64,000 bases of DNA from Denticeps clupeoides. Taxonomy: Eukaryota; Chordata; Actinopteri; Clupeiformes; Denticipitidae. The stretch covers positions 20,457,780 through 20,521,779 of the forward strand of contig NC_041712.1 of assembly GCF_900700375.1 (NCBI RefSeq), in the 5' to 3' direction. The position numbers and the translations under genes are program-made. Under the pieces are notes generated by a model. The model was not told where the DNA came from and did no database searches. It saw only the letters and a program-made list of their open reading frames with translations. How positions within the stretch are numbered: the first letter of the stretch is position 1; every line of letters starts with the position of its first letter. Positions 60,201 through 64,000 of the stretch are shown in pieces.

Positions 60201-61080
60201 GCAAGCTATTCTGGGAAAGACAAGAAATTCCCAGATCGGAGGATTTAGAGATTATGCTCCTTTGTTTGTTTCGCTCTCTCTCTCTCTCTGCAGTATTTAT
60301 ATCTTTTTAGGGACCAAATATAGAACAAATACAGCTTAATAACTTTCAAAGATTCCATTTTTATGTGTCCCCACCCATAAAAAAATTTAAGCTTGAAAAC
60401 GTACACATTTGTAATAAATATATTGCCTCACAAACACCAAAAGGAGTGTGTATTTGTATGTGTTTATAAACCAGTCCATGTAGCTCTAATGTTCATTTCA
60501 AGAAAAAAATGCAGGCGACACTAAAATGTGAAACATTTTATGAAGTCATGTGTATTCCGTGTGACGCCACTCCTGTGTGCCTCAGCAGGGAATTTAAATC
60601 CCGGCTCTGCTTCTCGAGGCCGTTTCTGTAACGATCCTCCCCAGCGTCAGATGAGCGCCACTGCCGGTCCCGAGTGGCACCGAGTGCAGGCCCCGCCCCT
60701 TCCCGGTTTTCCCTCCTTTCAAGGGGTGACCATTTCTGGAGCTATTTCGCCATTAAACTCAGAACAAGTCCGTGGCACAGTGACACAACATAGTTTACTG
60801 TCATGATAACAATACAAACATTACAGAACAGAGAGGCATTGCTCTTCTCTTTTAAAACGTATATATCATGTTCATGTCATTCCATCAGTTCTGAGATCAT
60901 TCCGTTCTTGTGGACTTACACTTACATGCCCAATTTGTTCAAACCTGTGCGTCTGTTGTTCATGTAAATCAGTGAGAGAAAGGGAAGTTCTCCCATGAAG
61001 CCATAAAAGAACAAAACTGTTCAACTTATGCATCCAGTCATTTCAAACATATGTTGTGAATTGTTCTCTGTTGGACTTAC
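57210..61080. other. Intergenic DNA between the two arrestin copies
   Basis: No supported gene. It holds one family A SINE. The part at about 60.5-60.8 kb is more GC-rich. Any additional 3' exon of copy 2 would have to lie at its right end, and I could not identify one. Confidence 0.5.
59304..59545 (+). mobile_element. SINE family A copy
   Basis: Head GGGGCAGTGGTGGCCTAGCG, B-box with one change (GGTACGAATCC), full body and tail ending CAATCATTTCACTTTCACTG. A G-run precedes the head. Confidence 0.88.
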
Positions 61081-61082
61081 AT

Positions 61083-63933
61083 TCAGGCTGGTGACAGAAA
61101 GAAAGAAATGCTGAGTCAGTTACATGAATGAATTAGGAGGGGTAAAAGGACTAGTCAGTTGTGGTTACCTTTGGGTTTGGGGTTCATTAAGATCAGAGGA
61201 AGCTCGGCTGTCACATCACTAGAGACAACAGGGGCAGAACTGTCAATGTTAGGATGTTTGTACATCTTCATTGTTAAAATCTGCTTAACTCTACAAACAA
61301 ATATGCAATATACCTGGATGTTAGACCTCCCAAAAACCTAAAAAAAACATATTTATTTTGGTGAATATGTAGTAAAATATAATATGGTTTATGTTGTGTA
61401 AAGACATAAAGTAAAAACTTACCCTCCACCCCCAGCTACAAGGTTAACCTTGATTTTGTAGGATACCAGAATTCCTAAAATATCCCTTTCCATTCCTGGC
61501 CTTATACTGATCAACCAAAAAAAGAAAACATGGGAGATGTAAAGGAATGAATGATTTGCAATAGAAATGGAAAAGAAAGCTTCTAAAGCTGGTGGAACTC
61601 ACATTGTTGTGGAGGCCAGGTTTGTGTCCTCATCCTTCAGTCGGCCGTCCAGGGCCAGTCCACGCTTCTCCTTGTTGTTGGCCAGAAGTGGCGTGATGCG
61701 GAGTGCCTTCTCAAATGTTGCTCCGGCTTCCACCGTCTCCCTGCAACAATCATTCAGCTCTAAATACCAGCATCAACCAGCTGACCGAAATTCAGCACGA
61801 TTCCATGTTACAAAACTCACAAGAATTCCTCACTTAACACGTTCTTTGTGTATTTGTCAGCGGAATACAGCACCACATCTGTAGTCTGGTCAACTAAAAG
61901 ATTAACATGCATGAGACACAACCTTTTATTAATCTTTTTTATGCCAAACAGTTTAGGATAAATTGAATTGAATATGTATACACTAAAATCTATATGTATT
62001 TTTTTATTAATTCTCAACACAGTTTTGAGCATTTTATCAGGGAAGCTCATTTTAAGGTTCTTTTAAGGACAGATCACTTACCAGTGATTTTTATTTTATT
62101 CACTCCTTTGTTGGATTCATTTCTGACTTTTAATTTGACCGGGATTGGTTCACCATGGTAATATATCTGATGACAAGCAAAGATAATTGCTTATTATTTT
62201 ACATCTACACGTGAGTATCATGCTACAAATCTCCAGGTTCCTCTTGATCGCTTGTACCTCTTTATCCAGGAAGACCTCCAGATGAACTGGCCTGTCTGAC
62301 ATCATGAAGCCCCGGCAGACTGTCTGCTTGGGCCCAGCGCCAGTGCTGTTAGGGGCAAACTGGATTTTGCGGATCACCAGGCGGCATGTGTCTCTGCAGA
62401 GGGGGGGGGTTGAGGAATTTACATTTCATTTCATTCACACAAGCACAGGACGGTTGGATAATCAAGAAAGACAATAAGTAAGTAAATGTTACAACAAAAC
62501 AACAAAAAAACGTTTTCATTCTTTGCACTTCAACCGAAGTCTGATTTACTTAGCTCATTTGGTTTTTATGTCTACTTTCTATAATGTCACCAATTTGTTA
62601 CACTTTATGTGTGTATTTAGGGTTATATGATAACTGTGTGGTGTAACATTTGTAACACCGCAATTATACATATATAATATACAATAATATAAAGTGTCAG
62701 AATACAGTGTTGAGAAATATGGAATCTTACGTCTTGACTATTTTCTCGTTTGGATTGTCTGCCTCCTTGGCCATATAGCCTTTCACTTCGAAGTCAACTC
62801 CACAAGGCTGGCAATGCAACCACACACATCATTATACTCTGCTACAGAATTACGGTGGCTGGGTAAAATGAAAAATATTGTGAGGCTTTACCTTGCCCTT
62901 GTCATCTTCTCCTGGTTGGAGTGTGACAGAGCAGGGCAGGTTGGTTGGAATCTAAATCAGAATACATATTTTTTTCCTGTGCAGCTGACAAAATGCTGTC
63001 TAATCTCTATTCAGAACAATGGTTGGATCATAGATGTTAAACAGTTTGTGTATTTATAATAATTTCTTTTCATTTTAATACTTTTAGGCCAATGTTAGCC
63101 CACAAACTCTCCCAGGACTCATTTGTAATAACAAAATGAATGAAATAATGTAAATGGAGTATACTGGGAAGGGTTTAACCAGGGAAGATTCAGAACAAAA
63201 TGAAACCATATGATGGAAGTGAGAGAGTGACAGGAGAACAATAGCTTAACATTATGCACTTTGAAAGTAAAGGCATGGCCCTGCTCTCCAGCTTTCTTCA
63301 GCAGGGCTTCATGCAGTGGGCTGATGGTTGGCTGGTGGTCTGCAGGTGGGTACAGTTGTATGCACTGGACCCAGATGTCCTTCCTGAAGGACAGTCCAAT
63401 CACATCCAGGTCTTCGCGACCATAGCGGAAGGCACAGGTCATCTGTATCCAGACTGGGACAAAGCACACCAAGACCAAAGTTATTAAAGTATATTTGCAG
63501 ACGTAATCAACAATCAACTGTTACTGGGTATTTCATTATTTTTCCCTCCTTTTGTACACGTTTTAATGGCAGTATCACTATTGTAAAGAGCCAATGACAG
63601 GTTTGTATTTGCATTTAAAGGTCTTGCATTGAAACTTATCAGGCCCTGTTGTCACCGCACTGCATGAGCGGCAGAGGGTGCAGTTTTACTTAAGTTTGGC
63701 ATCCTTTCACTCTGCTCCCACCCTCCCTTGGTGTCCACATCAGACTGACCTTGATTTGGGCATTTTATTTAGGATGTAGGTACATTGAAATACGTATAGT
63801 TTATAGTATAGTTTATATAGTATAGTTATGTATAGTTTAGTTTATGATCTAAAGCTCCAGTGTTTTTGTGACGCTGTGTGCCACCTGCCTTTCCTGTCTC
63901 CAAGATCTGCAGGGTCAATCTTCAGTACACCCT
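61083..63933 (-). CDS. arr3: Arrestin, cone (ARR3-like) type, copy 2 (5' end outside window)
   Basis: Eleven coding exons are visible on the minus strand: 63889-63933, 63260-63453, 62892-62951, 62731-62807, 62258-62393, 62082-62166, 61821-61893, 61603-61740, 61423-61506, 61314-61337 and 61169-61218, followed by a 7-base microexon (61081-61087). They correspond one-to-one to exons 4-14 of copy 1 with identical lengths, except the fifth, which is 18 bases longer. Visible are [111 protein letters not shown] and [19 protein letters not shown] is typical of cone arrestins. The microexon reads Ala then stop (61083), placing the C-terminus at the same point as in copy 1. Exon 4 ends at a GC instead of a GT donor. 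Exons 1-3 lie beyond the window. Confidence 0.83.
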
Positions 63934-64000
63934 CTGTACAGACAGAAATTCAAATGACAAATTCGGTCTCCTATAAACTGAGCAACATATACATTTTTCA

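Overview
The window is vertebrate, ray-finned fish (most likely teleost) nuclear DNA. The evidence is split genes with GT-AG introns, proteins that read as fish versions of vertebrate genes, many microsatellites, two tRNA-derived SINE families in several copies and a Tc1-type DNA transposon remnant. I recognise eight protein-coding genes, and I worked out exon boundaries by reading splice sites and reading frame by eye.

Layout. 1-8.1 kb: no gene found; microsatellites, SINEs and two RFX-type X-box palindromes. 8.5-9.5 kb: bod1 (+). 9.5-16.6 kb: no gene found. 17.0-18.5 kb: stc2 (+). 20.3-21.6 kb: bnip1/SEC20 (-). 22.0-22.5 kb: internally deleted Tc1-like element. 22.8-31.0 kb: probable very long crebrf 3' UTR. 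31.0-35.9 kb: crebrf coding exons (-), with candidate non-coding leader exons near 36.2 and 40.5 kb. 41.3-46.4 kb: atp6v0e1 (-), whose second intron holds a 2.7 kb minisatellite. 47.6-50.4 kb: a SLC35F3/F4-type transporter (-). 53.1-57.1 kb and 61.1-64 kb: two tandem cone-arrestin-like genes (-); the 5' end of the second lies outside the window.

The gene order bod1 - stc2 - bnip1 - crebrf - atp6v0e1, including relative orientations, matches human 5q35 as I know it, except that NKX2-5, which lies between BNIP1 and STC2 in human, is absent. The transporter and arrestin pair are not part of that human neighbourhood. The genes do not form one pathway: BOD1 is mitotic, STC2 is secreted, BNIP1 is an ER SNARE, CREBRF is a nuclear regulator, ATP6V0E1 is a proton-pump subunit, and the arrestins switch off receptor signalling.

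The points most worth checking are: the arrestin pair, which share exon structure and whose best reading of the next microexon stops at the same codon in both copies; a likely GC-AG intron and a six-residue gap in these genes; the structured minisatellite; a duplicated exon end plus splice donor in atp6v0e1; Asn in place of a regulatory Thr in bod1; and the missing nkx2-5.
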